The translations under genes and the position numbers were made by a program. Shown one piece after another: positions 8,413-16,653 of a DNA stretch of 46,881 nucleotides. The stretch covers positions 1 to 46,881 of the forward strand of contig CAKSNQ010000011.1 of assembly GCA_934476315.1 (NCBI GenBank), given 5' to 3'. Each line of letters begins with the position of its first letter. The stretch's first letter is position 1. The notes beneath the pieces were generated by a model that ran no database searches, was not told the DNA's origin, and worked only from the letters and a program-made list of their open reading frames with translations. Source of the stretch: an uncultured Eubacteriales bacterium (GTDB lineage Bacteria > Bacillota > Clostridia > Oscillospirales > CAG-272).

Positions 8413-10488
8413 ATGAAAAAGAGAGACGTAAAGGTCATATTGTTCTATGTTTTCCTGATCGTCATAACCATCGTTGTGCTGTCTCAGCTTTTCCAGCGCA
8501 ACAACAACGCAAAGCCGCTCACCTACGACAACGTTGTCCAGCTTTTCAAAAACGAAGAGGTTGCGGAATTTACCCTGTCCCAGAACAATCTCCTGACCAT
8601 GAAGCTGACCAACGGCACGCAGGTCTCCTATAAGCTCGCCAGCCTGTCAATCTTCCATGCAGACCTCGGCGAGGAGATCACCGCGCAGATGGCGGCAGGA
8701 ACACTGAAGGGCGAATATGAACCCGCCACCGCCGTACCGTGGTGGTTGAGCCTGCTGCCCTACCTGCTGGTCATCGTCCTGCTCATCGGTGTCTGGATTT
8801 ATATGGCATCCGTCATGAGCAAAGGCGGTGCCGGCGGCAAGATAAACAGCTTTGGTAAGGCGCGCGTCAAAACGCCCAGCCCCAATGACAAGGATCGCGT
8901 GCTGTTTTCCGACGTCGCGGGCGCGGACGAGGAAAAGGAAGAGCTTCAGGAGATCGTGGAGTTTTTGAAGAACCCCGCGAAATACGGCAAGCTCGGAGCC
9001 AAGATTCCGCACGGCGTCCTGCTCGTCGGACCTCCCGGAACCGGTAAGACTCTCCTGGCAAAGGCAGTCGCAGGCGAGGCGGGCGTTCCGTTCTTCTCCA
9101 TCTCCGGCTCGGATTTTGTGGAAATGTACGTCGGCGTCGGCGCGTCGCGTGTGCGCGACCTGTTCGAAACCGCACGCCGCGCGCCCGCATCCATCATCTT
9201 CATCGATGAGATCGACGCCGTGGGTCGTCACCGCGGCGCGGGTCTGGGCGGTGGTCACGACGAGCGGGAACAAACGCTCAACCAGTTACTCGTGGAAATG
9301 GACGGCTTCGGCTCGCATGACGGCATTATCGTCATCGCCGCGACCAACCGTCCCGACATTCTCGACCCTGCCCTGCTCCGTCCGGGACGCTTCGACCGCC
9401 GCATTACGGTCAACTACCCCGACATCCGCGGGCGCGAGGAGATTCTGAGAGTACACGCGCGCAATAAACCCATGGAACCGGATGTGGACTATCGCAAGAT
9501 CGCGCAGACCACAGTCGGCTTTACGGGCGCGGACCTCGCCAACCTGCTCAATGAGGCGGCTCTGCTTGCGGCACGCCGCAACAAATCCCTCATCGGCATG
9601 GACGAGGTGGAGGATTCCTTTATGAAGATCATCCTCGGTCCGCAAAAGAAAGCGAAGGTCCGTACCGCGCACGACAACAAGCTCACCGCCTACCACGAGG
9701 CGGGACACGCCGTCGCTTCGTTCTATTGCGAGCATACCGACCCGGTCAAGGTCATTACCATCGTCCCCGCCGGCAATGCGGGCGGCGTGACCGTCAGCGT
9801 CCCCACCGAGGACACCATGTGCCGCTCGCGCAGTGAGATGTTTGAAACCATCATCCGCGCGCTTGGCGGACGCGTCGCCGAGGAGCTGATTATGGACGAC
9901 ATCTCCACCGGCGCATCAAGCGATATTCAGAGCGCGACGCAGACGGCGCGCGACATGGTGACACGCTACGGCATGAGCACCAAATTGGGCACGGTGTTGT
10001 ACGGTTCGGAGCACTCCGCCGATGAGGTCTTCCTCGGCAGAGATTTCAACTCGGGCAAGAATTATTCCGAGAAGACCGCCGCGGAGATCGACGACGAGAT
10101 CCGCACCCTGATTGAGCAGGCGTACGCAAAGTGCCGCGGCATCCTGATGGAGCACATGGATAAGCTCGAATTTGTAGCGCAGTTCCTGCTCGCCCACGAG
10201 ACCATGGACGGCGATCAGTTCAAGGCGGCGATGGAGGGCAACCCGACCGTCGGCGAGTTGGAGCAGATTGCGGAAGAAAAGCGCCGCCGCAGCCGCGAGG
10301 CGAACGAAGAACGCGCCCGCTACAACGAGCAGAAAGCGGCACAGAGAGAGGCTGACGACGCGAATGACGATCATTCCGATGATGCCGGTGCCGATGGCGG
10401 AGAGTCACAGGAGGATACGCCCAAGCCGCTCGGAAAGAGCGACGAGGACGACTTCACATCGGGTGGCTTCGGTGCACCCCTCCAATAA
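8413..10488 (+). CDS. ftsH: ATP-dependent zinc metalloprotease FtsH
   Basis: A 691-residue membrane AAA+ protease that degrades unassembled or damaged membrane proteins and short-lived regulators. There are two N-terminal membrane helices (about residues 8-26 and 110-136). The AAA domain has Walker A GPPGTGKT near 206 and Walker B IIFIDEID near 261, then the second region of homology ATNRPDILDPALLRPGRFDR. The M41 protease zinc site HEAGH lies near 427. The last 80 residues are a charged tail rich in Asp, Glu and Arg, longer than in many orthologues. CGGAGGAG precedes the ATG. A strong terminator follows at 10559. Confidence 0.97.
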   Translation: MKKRDVKVILFYVFLIVITIVVLSQLFQRNNNAKPLTYDNVVQLFKNEEVAEFTLSQNNLLTMKLTNGTQVSYKLASLSIFHADLGEEITAQMAAGTLKGEYEPATAVPWWLSLLPYLLVIVLLIGVWIYMASVMSKGGAGGKINSFGKARVKTPSPNDKDRVLFSDVAGADEEKEELQEIVEFLKNPAKYGKLGAKIPHGVLLVGPPGTGKTLLAKAVAGEAGVPFFSISGSDFVEMYVGVGASRVRDLFETARRAPASIIFIDEIDAVGRHRGAGLGGGHDEREQTLNQLLVEMDGFGSHDGIIVIAATNRPDILDPALLRPGRFDRRITVNYPDIRGREEILRVHARNKPMEPDVDYRKIAQTTVGFTGADLANLLNEAALLAARRNKSLIGMDEVEDSFMKIILGPQKKAKVRTAHDNKLTAYHEAGHAVASFYCEHTDPVKVITIVPAGNAGGVTVSVPTEDTMCRSRSEMFETIIRALGGRVAEELIMDDISTGASSDIQSATQTARDMVTRYGMSTKLGTVLYGSEHSADEVFLGRDFNSGKNYSEKTAAEIDDEIRTLIEQAYAKCRGILMEHMDKLEFVAQFLLAHETMDGDQFKAAMEGNPTVGELEQIAEEKRRRSREANEERARYNEQKAAQREADDANDDHSDDAGADGGESQEDTPKPLGKSDEDDFTSGGFGAPLQ

Positions 10489-10558
10489 AACCAAATATTT
10501 TACGCAAACCGACAAGGAATCTGCCCGGATAACGGGTTCGGAGATTTTCTGTCAAACC

Positions 10559-10597
10559 GCAGGGCTGTCACATTTTGATGTGACAGCCCTGCTTTGT
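10559..10597 (+). terminator. Rho-independent terminator after ftsH
   Basis: Perfect 15-bp stem (GCAGGGCTGTCACAT / ATGTGACAGCCCTGC) with a TTTG loop at 10574-10577, followed by TTTGT. The T tract is short, but the stem is the strongest in this part of the window. The 40 bases before it resemble a motif that also precedes the hemW and ylmH terminators. Confidence 0.85.
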
Positions 10598-10759
10598 AAA
10601 AAATTCCCCGGTATTCTTTTCGCCTTTGCGTCCCATACTTTGAGTAAACGGCACCATATCCGTGCCGTTGTAATTCGGAAAAAGTGTTTTGCGCCCCGCG
10701 CCGCACGCGCGCCTCTGCGCAAAACCAGTTTGAGTTTCGTAAGAAAGGGACCATCAATC

Positions 10760-10975
10760 ATGATTATGGATCGCATCGCGCTGATCTTGACCATTATCGG
10801 CGCCATCAACTGGGGCAGTATCGGACTCTTTCAGTTCGACCTCGTCGCATGGATCTGCGGCGGGCAGACCGGAATTATCAGCCGTATCCTCTATACCATC
10901 GTCGCCCTCGCGGGCATCTGGTGCATCTCCCTGCTCTTCCGCGAGCGGGACACCCTGAGCGAGGCGGCACAATAA
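10760..10975 (+). CDS. DUF378 small membrane protein (YuzA-like)
   Basis: A 71-residue protein with two membrane helices (about residues 4-24 and 40-60). The INWGSIGLFQFDLVAWI segment is the hallmark of DUF378, a widespread family of unknown function. AAGAAAGGGA at 10741-10750 is the ribosome binding site for ATG 10760; ATG 10766 is an alternative. It stands alone between the ftsH terminator and its own terminator at 10981, so it probably has its own promoter in 10598-10740, although I see no clear -35/-10 pair there. Confidence 0.85.
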   Translation: MIMDRIALILTIIGAINWGSIGLFQFDLVAWICGGQTGIISRILYTIVALAGIWCISLLFRERDTLSEAAQ

Positions 10976-10980
10976 AAAAC

Positions 10981-11061
10981 GGGCTGTCACCCGCGAGATG
11001 TGAGACGATGGGAGGTTTCCCACCGCGTCCCGACGCTGTGGCAGTCCGCTTTTTCTTTTTT
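10981..11061 (+). terminator. Terminator after the DUF378 gene
   Basis: GGGCTGTCAC at 10981-10990 pairs with GTGGCAGTCC at 11038-11047 (ten pairs, two of them G-U), enclosing a small inner hairpin GGGA / TCCC. A T-rich tract (TTTTTCTTTTTT) follows at 11050-11061. Confidence 0.7.
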
Positions 11062-11092
11062 ACTTTCGGGGTTCCTGAGTCTGGGCACGCCC

Positions 11093-11710
11093 TCAGGTCT
11101 CCCCGCTGTCCGGCATCGCCCCCGGAAACACTACCGTCAGCTCCTCCACGCTTCTCTTGGGGACATAGTGGATCCCCTGCGCGTCGCGGAAATACCGGAC
11201 ATCGCCGTCGTGTATCGGAATGAGCCGCACCTGCTCGATCGGCTCGCCCAACGCAAGAACCAGCGCCACCTCATAGGGCGCGCCAACCTCGCCGAGAACC
11301 TCGGCTAACATGTCCCGTCGGACATTGCGGAGGATACAACCACCCAGCCCCATCGACCGCGCCGTGAGCAGCATGCTTTGCACCGCAATGCCGCAGTTCG
11401 CCGCGACCGTCCATGACCTTGCGACGTCGGACGGGCACAGAAACAGTATGTACCCCGTCGGGCGCTCATGCGCGACAGCGCCGTCCCAGTCCTTGAGGTA
11501 CCCCGCCCAGCCAAGGCACGGGAACACCGCCGCGCACATTGCCTCGTCCGTGATGGGAAGAAACCGCAGGCTCTGCATATTCCCGGCGGACGGAGAGAGC
11601 CGCGCCGCCTCCACCAGTGTCCTCATTTCCCGCGGAGTCACGCGGCGGGAGCCGAACCGCCGATACGAACGGTTTCCCCCGAGAAGCTCCAGCATCTGTT
11701 TTTCATCCAT
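11093..11710 (-). CDS. Nitroreductase family protein
   Basis: A 205-residue FMN-dependent oxidoreductase-like protein. The N-terminus has NRSYRRFGSRRV, the usual nitroreductase opening for FMN phosphate binding, then ARLSPSAGNMQSLRF and a central AVQSMLLTARSMGLGGCIL. The C-terminal part LALGEPIEQVRLIPI is also typical. The substrate cannot be told. Its start overlaps the last 8 bases of the upstream SLOG gene, so the two are translated from one message with coupling. Confidence 0.88.
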   Translation of the reverse strand: MDEKQMLELLGGNRSYRRFGSRRVTPREMRTLVEAARLSPSAGNMQSLRFLPITDEAMCAAVFPCLGWAGYLKDWDGAVAHERPTGYILFLCPSDVARSWTVAANCGIAVQSMLLTARSMGLGGCILRNVRRDMLAEVLGEVGAPYEVALVLALGEPIEQVRLIPIHDGDVRYFRDAQGIHYVPKRSVEELTVVFPGAMPDSGET

Positions 11711-12212
11711 TTTCCGAGTCCCTCCGCAAAAATTCCGATAAATTAATCAGCTCCAACCCGAGGCGCACCGCGTACGAGAGCGTATAGAACGTCCCGCCCT
11801 TGTTTTTAGAACAATAGGCAAGGCACACATCCCCCCCGCGGATCAGCTTGCGATCCCGCGCCAGCATGCATCCCTGTTCATATTTTTCTGCCGTGTAGTC
11901 CACCGAATCCGCCCGGGACAGCACATATTCATACGCGCGGCGGCTCACCGCGTCCCACTTCGCCGCCTGGTCGCGGCAGGGCAGGTACAGGTGGAGCTCA
12001 AGCTCCGGCAACTGCTCCCTGCACTCCAGCACCTTGAGCGCGGCGAGTGTGTCGAAGCCCATCGCACCGCCCGCGCGAAAAATCCGTGCACCGCGCGCGT
12101 ACAGCGCCCCGATCTGTTCCTCGAGCAACTGCGGCAGGCGCAGTGCGTGCTCCGGAGGAATATCGCGGTGTCCGGTGATACATACCGTTTGAATGGTTGA
12201 TTGTTGCAACAT
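11703..12212 (-). CDS. SLOG-fold protein of the DUF1273 (YpsA/YoqJ-like) group
   Basis: A 169-residue protein with a Rossmann-like SLOG layout. VCITGHRDIP at residues 10-19 and RAGGAMGFDTLAALKVLE near 46-63 are the glycine-rich nucleotide-binding segments of DUF1273. Later AEKYEQGCMLARDRKLI and GGDVCLAYCSKNKGGTFYTL complete the family pattern. SLOG domains bind nucleotides or nucleotide-derived ligands; YpsA of Bacillus affects division and stress, but no function can be assigned here. It is the first gene of a two-gene operon with the nitroreductase, driven by a promoter near 12412-12440. Confidence 0.85.
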   Translation of the reverse strand: MLQQSTIQTVCITGHRDIPPEHALRLPQLLEEQIGALYARGARIFRAGGAMGFDTLAALKVLECREQLPELELHLYLPCRDQAAKWDAVSRRAYEYVLSRADSVDYTAEKYEQGCMLARDRKLIRGGDVCLAYCSKNKGGTFYTLSYAVRLGLELINLSEFLRRDSENG

Positions 12213-12310
12213 CGTATTCTCCGTTTCCGTTATGATGTCAATTTCCGAATCTGATGTACAGCCCGTGTACAGAATGGCGGAGCCGTCGGGACTTGCGGGG
12301 CGAGGCTTTT

Positions 12311-12440
12311 TCCTGTGGCTATTCTACCATGAGGACGTCCATGCCACAGCCGCGCGTGAGCGCGGGGAGGCGAAAGCCGCGAAGGATTGCGAAGCAAGCC
12401 TTCCTGTGGCTATTATAGCACGTTCTCCGCCGCTCGTCAA
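12311..12440 (-). promoter_or_regulatory. SigA promoter and repeated -10/leader segment upstream of the SLOG gene
   Basis: On the minus strand TTGACG (12435-12440), 17 bases, then TATAAT (12412-12417) with an extended TGc. The sequence TATAATAGCCACAGGAA is repeated 91 bases further downstream as TAGAATAGCCACAGGAA (-10-like at 12321-12326, with TGg before it). Between them lies CTGTGGC, the complement of GCCACAG, so the leader could fold in alternative ways. The first promoter is convincing; whether the second copy is a promoter or part of a leader structure is open. Confidence 0.7.
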
Positions 12441-12485
12441 GGCAAACCGCACCCGCACCTGAAACACTGTCCCCCCGACATGCCC

Positions 12486-15068
12486 TCAGGCGGTCTCCTC
12501 AATACGCAAAGCGATGACAGACATGTCGTCCGTCGAACCGCGGGCGCGCGCCCCGGCAAAAAGCTCGTCGATCAGAATCCCGTCGTCCTCCGGAACACTG
12601 CCCGAAAAATAACGTGTCAGACTGTCCTCTTCGCTCTCCCCCGTGCCTTCACCTGCGGACTCGCTCACGCCGTCACTCATCATGATGATACGGTCGCCCG
12701 CCCGAAGATCAAACGGAATCACCTGCGCGTCGATCGCGTGCAGAATCCCGATCGGCACGGTGTGGGAAACCAGACGATACATCTGCCCGCCGCGCAAAAT
12801 CACCGTTTCCGCCGCACCACTCTTCACGAAGGTCGCCTTGCCGTCGAACAGGTCCACCGACATCAGATCGATGGTGGAGGAGCACTCGTCCTCCGGGGAG
12901 GTCGTCCGCGCCCGCAGGTACTGATTGAGCATGCGCAGTGCCGTGTCCACGCTGACCCCCGTGCGCAGAATACGCTCGATAAAGACCGCGCAGATGCCCG
13001 AGGTCATCGCGGCGTTGCGCCCGCTCCCCATACCGTCGCACAAAAGCGCGTGGAAGCGATCGTCCATACCGTCAAACAGGCGCACCGTGTCCCCGCAGAC
13101 CGTACGGTTGCTCTGCCGTACCACGACATTTTCGCCCGCCGCCATGGAGCGGTGCATGTACCGCACCTGCAGATTCGGAAGCGCACGGAACGTCATACAT
13201 CCCTCGCCGCTCCCGTTGTACCGCGCGCCCCCCAGCCGCGCACCGCAACACTTGCCCAGCTCCGCGACCAGCTCCTCCTGCGGGATGGTCATGCCCGCGG
13301 GCGACAGCCCCGTGACCTGCACGCGGCGACGCCGACGACCGCTCACCACCACATGGGTGTAATTCATCCCCCGGCGGTCCAGATAGGCGGCAACCGCCTC
13401 CGAAGCACTCTCGTCCGCCGTGTCCTCGCCGTACTCGCGCTCCTCTCGTTGCAGGTCGCGCATCAGTTGCGCGATCGCATCGTAGGACTGGGCGAACATC
13501 TCGCTTTTCGCCCCGTGGAGCGCCTCGTAGCTACGCCGCGTGAAACGGTAATTGATGTCCCCGAGAATCGCCCGCATGTTCGGGCACCGCTCGCCAAGCC
13601 CGGCGCTGACCGCGCTCTCGTCCACACTGCCGCTCTCACTGAGCGTCCGCCCCAGACGGTTCAGGCACTCCAGCGTCTGCGCGTAATCGTCCGTCCAGCA
13701 GGTGTCCCGCGCGGGGCAGTCCGGGCAGTAATGGTCAAAGCTCTCGTCGCACAGATAGCGCAGCTCCGTCGCACCGGGATGCTGCATGCTGTCACCGAGC
13801 TGACGAAAGACCTCGGACAGTCCGCTGAACGCCCCCGCAATCGCCGACATGCGCGCCGACAACGCCGTGGCATGGCTCTGCTCCAGGAGAAGCGCACTGC
13901 GATCGCTGTCCTGCCGATAGCTCTTGACCGGACCGCCCGCCGTCGCCTGCCGCTTTTTTTCAAAGCGGTGCAGATACACGCCGAAAAACAAAACGCCGAT
14001 GACAAGCGAGGGCGCGACCGCCCAAAACATCGCCTCGCCGCCCACCATCAGGAGCACCACAAGACTGCACAAAAGCCCCGGGAGCAGAGCCAGCGTGCCG
14101 ACCACTCCCTGCGCCAGTGCGTAGAACACGACGATCAGCAACACCGGAGGCATGAGGGCGACGCCGCACGGCAAAATTCCGACGCCGCCGACCAGCGCCC
14201 CGAACAGGAGTCCGTGACGCGTCACCGTCAAGAGCGCGACGAAAACCGTCAGAATCATGACGGGTGAGGCGCCCAGCCAGACCAGGGTACGCCCGCAAAA
14301 CGACACGCTCAAAAGCAGGCTCACCCCGCCGAGCCAGCGGAGAAGATCCGCATTTTTCCCGCCGATCCGCACCTCCGGCGTCAGGAATCCCGCGTAAAGG
14401 CAGGTGGCAACCGGGCAAAGAAGCAATGTAAAAATTGCGCCGTACAGATCATAATACGCAAACCCGGCGCGGGCGGGGATGGCGATCGCGGGGAGCAACA
14501 CCGCAAAGAGCGAGGCGAGCACGCGCAGGCGGATCGGCTCGTCAAACAGGGGCGGTAACACCGCCGCCTCCGCCGGGCTTGTCCCATCGGGCGCCTCCCG
14601 CCCGTCCTTTTCCCCGCCGCCGGAATAAATCCCGTGCCGACAGATTTGCCGCAATTGCAGTCGTCGGCGATGTAAATACAGCCTGCGCAGACACCGTGGA
14701 TCCATGGTGTCCGACTTGCGGGGCGGCGTCAGAAACAGCCGCGCAAACAGCCGCAATGCCAGCGCCAGAACCCCGGCGCCCGCGTAAAAGACAAACGACC
14801 CGCCGTTTGCCCACGCGCCGAGCAGCAAGCCAATGAAAATCCACCCGACCTGCCCCTCGGACGCGCACAAAAGGCTGAGCGCCAGCGGATTAACCGAAAA
14901 CAGCAGGGTGTTCTGCGTCAGCAGCCAGGAGATGGTGCACAGCACCCCGCCGCGTAACAGGCGCAGTCCCCGCTCCCGTGTGATAAAATCCTGTTTGCCC
15001 GCCGCGCCGTCCCGTGGCGCACTTCTCTTTTTGGTCGCCGAAAAGCCGCCCCGCTCGCCGTATTCCAT
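12486..15068 (-). CDS. spoIIE: Stage II sporulation protein E (membrane PP2C phosphatase)
   Basis: An 860-residue forespore-specific phosphatase that dephosphorylates SpoIIAA to release SigF, and in Bacillus also interacts with FtsZ. The N-terminal third is hydrophobic with about ten membrane helices. A middle region has a cysteine cluster (HYCPDCPARDTCW). The C-terminal PP2C domain shows DGMGSG near residue 676, MMSDGV and GSTDDMSVIALRI, which supply the metal-binding aspartates. Start is uncertain: ATG 15068 has AAAGG 9 bases upstream, while ATGs at 15074 and 15077 lie too close to that site. The gene implies an endospore-forming lineage. Confidence 0.92.
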   Translation of the reverse strand: MEYGERGGFSATKKRSAPRDGAAGKQDFITRERGLRLLRGGVLCTISWLLTQNTLLFSVNPLALSLLCASEGQVGWIFIGLLLGAWANGGSFVFYAGAGVLALALRLFARLFLTPPRKSDTMDPRCLRRLYLHRRRLQLRQICRHGIYSGGGEKDGREAPDGTSPAEAAVLPPLFDEPIRLRVLASLFAVLLPAIAIPARAGFAYYDLYGAIFTLLLCPVATCLYAGFLTPEVRIGGKNADLLRWLGGVSLLLSVSFCGRTLVWLGASPVMILTVFVALLTVTRHGLLFGALVGGVGILPCGVALMPPVLLIVVFYALAQGVVGTLALLPGLLCSLVVLLMVGGEAMFWAVAPSLVIGVLFFGVYLHRFEKKRQATAGGPVKSYRQDSDRSALLLEQSHATALSARMSAIAGAFSGLSEVFRQLGDSMQHPGATELRYLCDESFDHYCPDCPARDTCWTDDYAQTLECLNRLGRTLSESGSVDESAVSAGLGERCPNMRAILGDINYRFTRRSYEALHGAKSEMFAQSYDAIAQLMRDLQREEREYGEDTADESASEAVAAYLDRRGMNYTHVVVSGRRRRRVQVTGLSPAGMTIPQEELVAELGKCCGARLGGARYNGSGEGCMTFRALPNLQVRYMHRSMAAGENVVVRQSNRTVCGDTVRLFDGMDDRFHALLCDGMGSGRNAAMTSGICAVFIERILRTGVSVDTALRMLNQYLRARTTSPEDECSSTIDLMSVDLFDGKATFVKSGAAETVILRGGQMYRLVSHTVPIGILHAIDAQVIPFDLRAGDRIIMMSDGVSESAGEGTGESEEDSLTRYFSGSVPEDDGILIDELFAGARARGSTDDMSVIALRIEETA

Positions 15069-15177
15069 GCCCATCATCCTTTCTTTTCCTGCCTTTGCCG
15101 ACATCCTTGACCGGGGGCGCGCGAATTGGGGGTATTTTCCCGAATTTCCCGCGCTGTCCCGGAAATCTTTCACAGCT

Positions 15178-15247
15178 ATTTTACCACAGGCGCGTCACGG
15201 AAACGGTCGAATGACGGGGGCGAAACACCGTTTGTTTTGTCGGGAAA
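15178..15247 (-). promoter_or_regulatory. Putative spoIIE promoter with Spo0A-like boxes
   Basis: On the minus strand TGGTAAAAT (15178-15186) is an extended -10. No SigA -35 lies at 16-18 bases, but TTCGAC (15206-15211) lies 22 bases upstream and overlaps TTCGACC, six of seven to the Spo0A box TTCGACA. A second weaker box (CCGACAAAA, 15235-15243) is about 30 bases further up. Long spacing with a 0A box over the -35 is the known layout of Bacillus spoIIG and spoIIE promoters. The remainder of 15248-15274 shows nothing I can name. Confidence 0.45.
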
Positions 15248-15274
15248 CGGAGGCGCGGCGCACAGATGCAGAAA

Positions 15275-15311
15275 GGCTGTCAAAAGCCTCCATGCTTTTG
15301 AACAGCCTCTC
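15275..15311 (-). terminator. Terminator after hemW
   Basis: Read on the minus strand, AGGCTGTTCAAAAG pairs with CTTTTGACAGCCT (one bulged T) across an 8-base loop, followed by TTCT. The T tract is weak. A conserved motif (15312-15336) precedes it on the same strand. The rest of the stretch to the hemW stop at 15508 holds no gene; it has a second T-rich area near 15350-15395 but no clear structure. Confidence 0.65.
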
Positions 15312-15336
15312 AAAATATCGGTCGGGATTCCGGCAT
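15312..15336 (-). repeat. 3'-UTR motif copy before the hemW terminator
   Basis: Plus-strand CGGTCGGGATTCCGGCATT with AAAATAT before it; the same string, with AAAATGT, occurs at 20221-20246 next to the ylmH terminator. In both cases, read in the direction of the gene, the motif precedes a hairpin beginning with (G)GGCTGTT. Confidence 0.6.
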
Positions 15337-15507
15337 TTTGCACGATCCCGGTCGTTTTTGTCCGCGTGATTATCCTATCCGGCAAAAAAAATGGCGGCGC
15401 CGTGCCGCCGCAACCAATGTCGCCCAAAACGCATCGGCTCACTCGGCGACAGGGCACCACCGCCTTTTCCAAATCGGTTTGATCGTCCCATCAAGGCATC
15501 GCCGAGC

Positions 15508-16653
15508 CTACGCCCGCAGGTTCAACAGCTCCGACAGAATGGTATTGCTGACATTCATCCCCGCGTCGGTCAGGAAAACAAAGCTCCCCCGCCGCGCCAT
15601 CAGCCCAAGCGCGCAGAAACGTTCGGACCGCTCACCGTAAAGTGCCGCAAACGAACCCCCGAAGCGCCGCGCAAATTCTTCGGTGTCCACGCCGCGGGAT
15701 GTGCGCAACCGAAGCATGATATACTCCTCCCGCGCCGCCTCGGGCGTCAAGATCTCCTCCGGCTCCGGCGTGTCCGCGCCGTCCAGATAGGCGGAAAGGT
15801 CTCGGCTGTGCCCCGTCCGCACGCCCCCCAGCAGCGAGTGCGCGGCAATCCCGACGCCGAGATAATCGTCCAGATTCCAATAGTGCAGATTGTGTCGGCA
15901 GGTGTGCCCCCGCCGCGCAAAATTGCTGATCTCGTACCGCTCGTACCCCGCCCGGCGCAGACAGGTCAACGCCTGCTCGGTCATGTCGCAGACGGCATCC
16001 TCGTCCGGGAGTAAAAGCGTGTCGCGGGCGTCGTAAAACGGCGTGCCCGGCTCGACGATCAGGCTATACACCGACAGGTGCTCGGGCGGGTTCGGGGGCG
16101 ACAGCACCGCCTCCAGCGTGTGGGCAAAGCTGTCGCGCGTCTGCCCGGGAATTCCGTACATCAGGTCAACGGACAGATCCTCGAAGCCCGCTTCGCGTGC
16201 TTCCCTCACGATTCTGCGTGCGTCCGCGAAGCGGTGTACCCGCCCCAGCGCCGCCAGCTCCCGGTCGTCGGCGCTCTGCACCCCGACGCTCAGTCGGTTG
16301 ATGCCCGCCTGCCGCAGAGCGTGAAGCGTCCGCGCGTCCGCCGTCGCGGGGTTGCACTCGGTCGTGATCTCCGCGTCCGAGGCGAGCGTGCAGTGCGTGC
16401 GAATCGTCCGCAGAATCCGGTCGAACGCCTCGGGAGGGAGAAGCGTCGGCGTTCCCCCGCCGAAATACACGCTGTCCACCGTCTGTCCGTTCAACCCGGG
16501 CGCGCGCCGCGCGATCTCCTCGCACAGCCGCCCGACGTACCGCTCCCGCACCGACGCATCCGTCCCCACATAGGAGCAGAAGTCGCAGTACAGGCATTTT
16601 TTCAGGCAGAACGGGACGTGAACGTAAACGCCCGCCGTGTTATTTTTCTTCAT
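15508..16653 (-). CDS. hemW: Radical SAM coproporphyrinogen III oxidase-like protein HemW
   Basis: A 381-residue HemW/HemN-like radical SAM protein. HVPFCLKKCLYCDF has the CX3CX2C iron-sulphur motif at Cys16, Cys20 and Cys23, and VYFGGGTPTLL, ITTECNP and LSVGVQS are family blocks. HemW proteins bind heme and act as heme chaperones rather than as true coproporphyrinogen dehydrogenases. The gene starts inside the last codons of lepA (overlap about 14 bases; ATG 16656 is equally possible) and has no ribosome binding site, so it is translationally coupled. The lepA-hemW order is common in Firmicutes. Confidence 0.93.
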   Translation of the reverse strand: MKKNNTAGVYVHVPFCLKKCLYCDFCSYVGTDASVRERYVGRLCEEIARRAPGLNGQTVDSVYFGGGTPTLLPPEAFDRILRTIRTHCTLASDAEITTECNPATADARTLHALRQAGINRLSVGVQSADDRELAALGRVHRFADARRIVREAREAGFEDLSVDLMYGIPGQTRDSFAHTLEAVLSPPNPPEHLSVYSLIVEPGTPFYDARDTLLLPDEDAVCDMTEQALTCLRRAGYERYEISNFARRGHTCRHNLHYWNLDDYLGVGIAAHSLLGGVRTGHSRDLSAYLDGADTPEPEEILTPEAAREEYIMLRLRTSRGVDTEEFARRFGGSFAALYGERSERFCALGLMARRGSFVFLTDAGMNVSNTILSELLNLRA

